From Gammaproteobacteria bacterium (GTDB lineage: Bacteria > Pseudomonadota > Gammaproteobacteria > QOAV01), in assembly GCA_027067235.1 (NCBI GenBank), contig JALXFQ010000077.1, forward strand, positions 1-7,937: a DNA stretch of 7,937 nucleotides, read 5' to 3'. How positions within the stretch are numbered: the first letter of the stretch is position 1; each line of letters starts with the position of its first letter. Under the pieces are notes generated by a model that worked only from the letters and a program-made list of their open reading frames with translations, did no database searches and was not told the DNA's origin. Of the stretch, positions 7,214-7,937 are shown piece by piece. The translations under genes were made by a program, and so were the position numbers.

Positions 7214-7937
7214 ATGGATTGCGGCGTATCACCTTATGCCATAGACCTCGAATCCCTGTTGCTGCTGCAAAGGGATGCGCGCTCCATTGCGCTGGACCAG
7301 ATGGATATCAGCGCCATGCGCGTGGGCAATTATCTGTCGCGCTTCAAGGGCCGCGGCATGGAATACGAGGAATCCCGACCCTACCAGGAAGGCGATGACC
7401 TGCGCTATCTGGACTGGCGTGTCACCGCGCGCACCGGCAAGGCATTCACCAAATATTTCCGCGAGGAGCGCGAGCGCCCGGTGCTGATCCTGGTGGACTA
7501 TCGGGCACCGATGTTTTTTGCCACCCGCGGCTGTTTCAAGGCAGTCAGCGCCTCGCGGCTGGCGGCAAAACTGGCCTGGGCGCATGTGGCCCACGGCGAC
7601 CGCGTGGGCGCCATGCTGATTTCCGATACCGGTCACCGAGAAATCCGGCCGTCTCACGGGCGCAAGTCGGTGCTGCGCATGGCCCACGAAATGGTGAATC
7701 ATCCGGCCTGGAAAAATTCGGCCGAGACCGAGCAGAATCCGCAGCGTATCAATGGCGCGTTGGGCCGTTTGCGGCATCTGGCGCGCCCCGGCACACGCAT
7801 CTATCTGTTGAGTGATTTCCGCGGCCTGTCGGAAACCGGTTTCCGTCATCTGGCGCTGTTGTCGCGCCATGCGGAACTGGCGCCGGTGATGTTCTATGAC
7901 CCACTCGAGGCCGAATTGCCGACAGATGGTCAGTATC
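7214..7937 (+). CDS. DUF58 (VWA-like) protein, 3' end truncated by window
   Basis: The first 241 residues of a DUF58 protein are visible; the frame is open to the right edge, and family members are usually about 300 aa or more. The DUF58 core motif is clear at 47-75 (RGMEYEESRPYQEGDDLRYL, then DWRVTARTG), followed by TKYFREERERPVLILVDYR (79-97). The next part resembles a von Willebrand A fold, but the metal-site motif DxSxS is replaced by DYRAPM (95-100). Other family-like stretches are LAWAHVAHGDRVGAM (120-134) and YLLSDFRGL (197-205). There is no membrane segment in the visible part. The ATG at 7214 has GAGG 10 nt upstream (7200-7203), a slightly long spacing. It lies in an operon with the MoxR ATPase, the standard partner of DUF58; VWA/Bat-like genes would be expected beyond the window. 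Confidence 0.9.
   Translation, partial: MDCGVSPYAIDLESLLLLQRDARSIALDQMDISAMRVGNYLSRFKGRGMEYEESRPYQEGDDLRYLDWRVTARTGKAFTKYFREERERPVLILVDYRAPMFFATRGCFKAVSASRLAAKLAWAHVAHGDRVGAMLISDTGHREIRPSHGRKSVLRMAHEMVNHPAWKNSAETEQNPQRINGALGRLRHLARPGTRIYLLSDFRGLSETGFRHLALLSRHAELAPVMFYDPLEAELPTDGQY

Overview
The window looks like ordinary chromosomal DNA from a non-enteric gammaproteobacterium. The evidence is the gene set: an E. coli-like CpdA and SohB, a QmcA/NfeD (YbbK/YbbJ) pair, and an adjacent fabA-fabB pair. Adjacent fabA-fabB is typical of Pseudomonas-like lineages, whereas the two genes are separate in E. coli. Base composition looks uniformly moderately high in GC (judged by eye). There is no insertion sequence, phage gene, tRNA, rRNA or CRISPR array. 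The species cannot be named from this sequence.

Layout. (1) Positions 2-784, plus strand: the C-terminal 260 residues of cpdA (3',5'-cAMP phosphodiesterase), cut by the left edge. (2) Positions 829-4100, minus strand: a tight four-gene unit transcribed qmcA (SPFH/stomatin-like) -> nfeD/ybbJ-like -> sohB (S49 protease) -> a coiled-coil lipoprotein of unknown function. Gaps are 4, 30 and 4 nt, and the unit converges on cpdA. (3) Positions 4101-4267: a divergent control region holding candidate promoter elements for both directions and three copies of a 12-bp motif (GGATAARRMATS). (4) Positions 4268-6013, plus strand: the fabA-fabB operon for unsaturated fatty acid synthesis, closed by a strong intrinsic terminator at 6043-6089. 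(5) Positions 6191-7937, plus strand: a MoxR-type AAA+ ATPase followed by a DUF58 protein cut by the right edge. This is the start of a typical moxR-DUF58-VWA/Bat-type cluster.

How the genes fit together. The centre of the window concerns the cell envelope. FabA and FabB set the unsaturation of membrane lipids. The divergent operon encodes an SPFH scaffold, its NfeD membrane partner, a membrane serine protease and an outer-membrane-type lipoprotein. I infer a membrane quality-control module. NfeD here is the short form without a protease domain, and the neighbouring sohB supplies a separate serine protease. The four-gene arrangement, its uncharacterised lipoprotein and the shared three-copy motif in the divergent promoter are the most interesting things here. 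I do not see a clearly new defence or mobile system.
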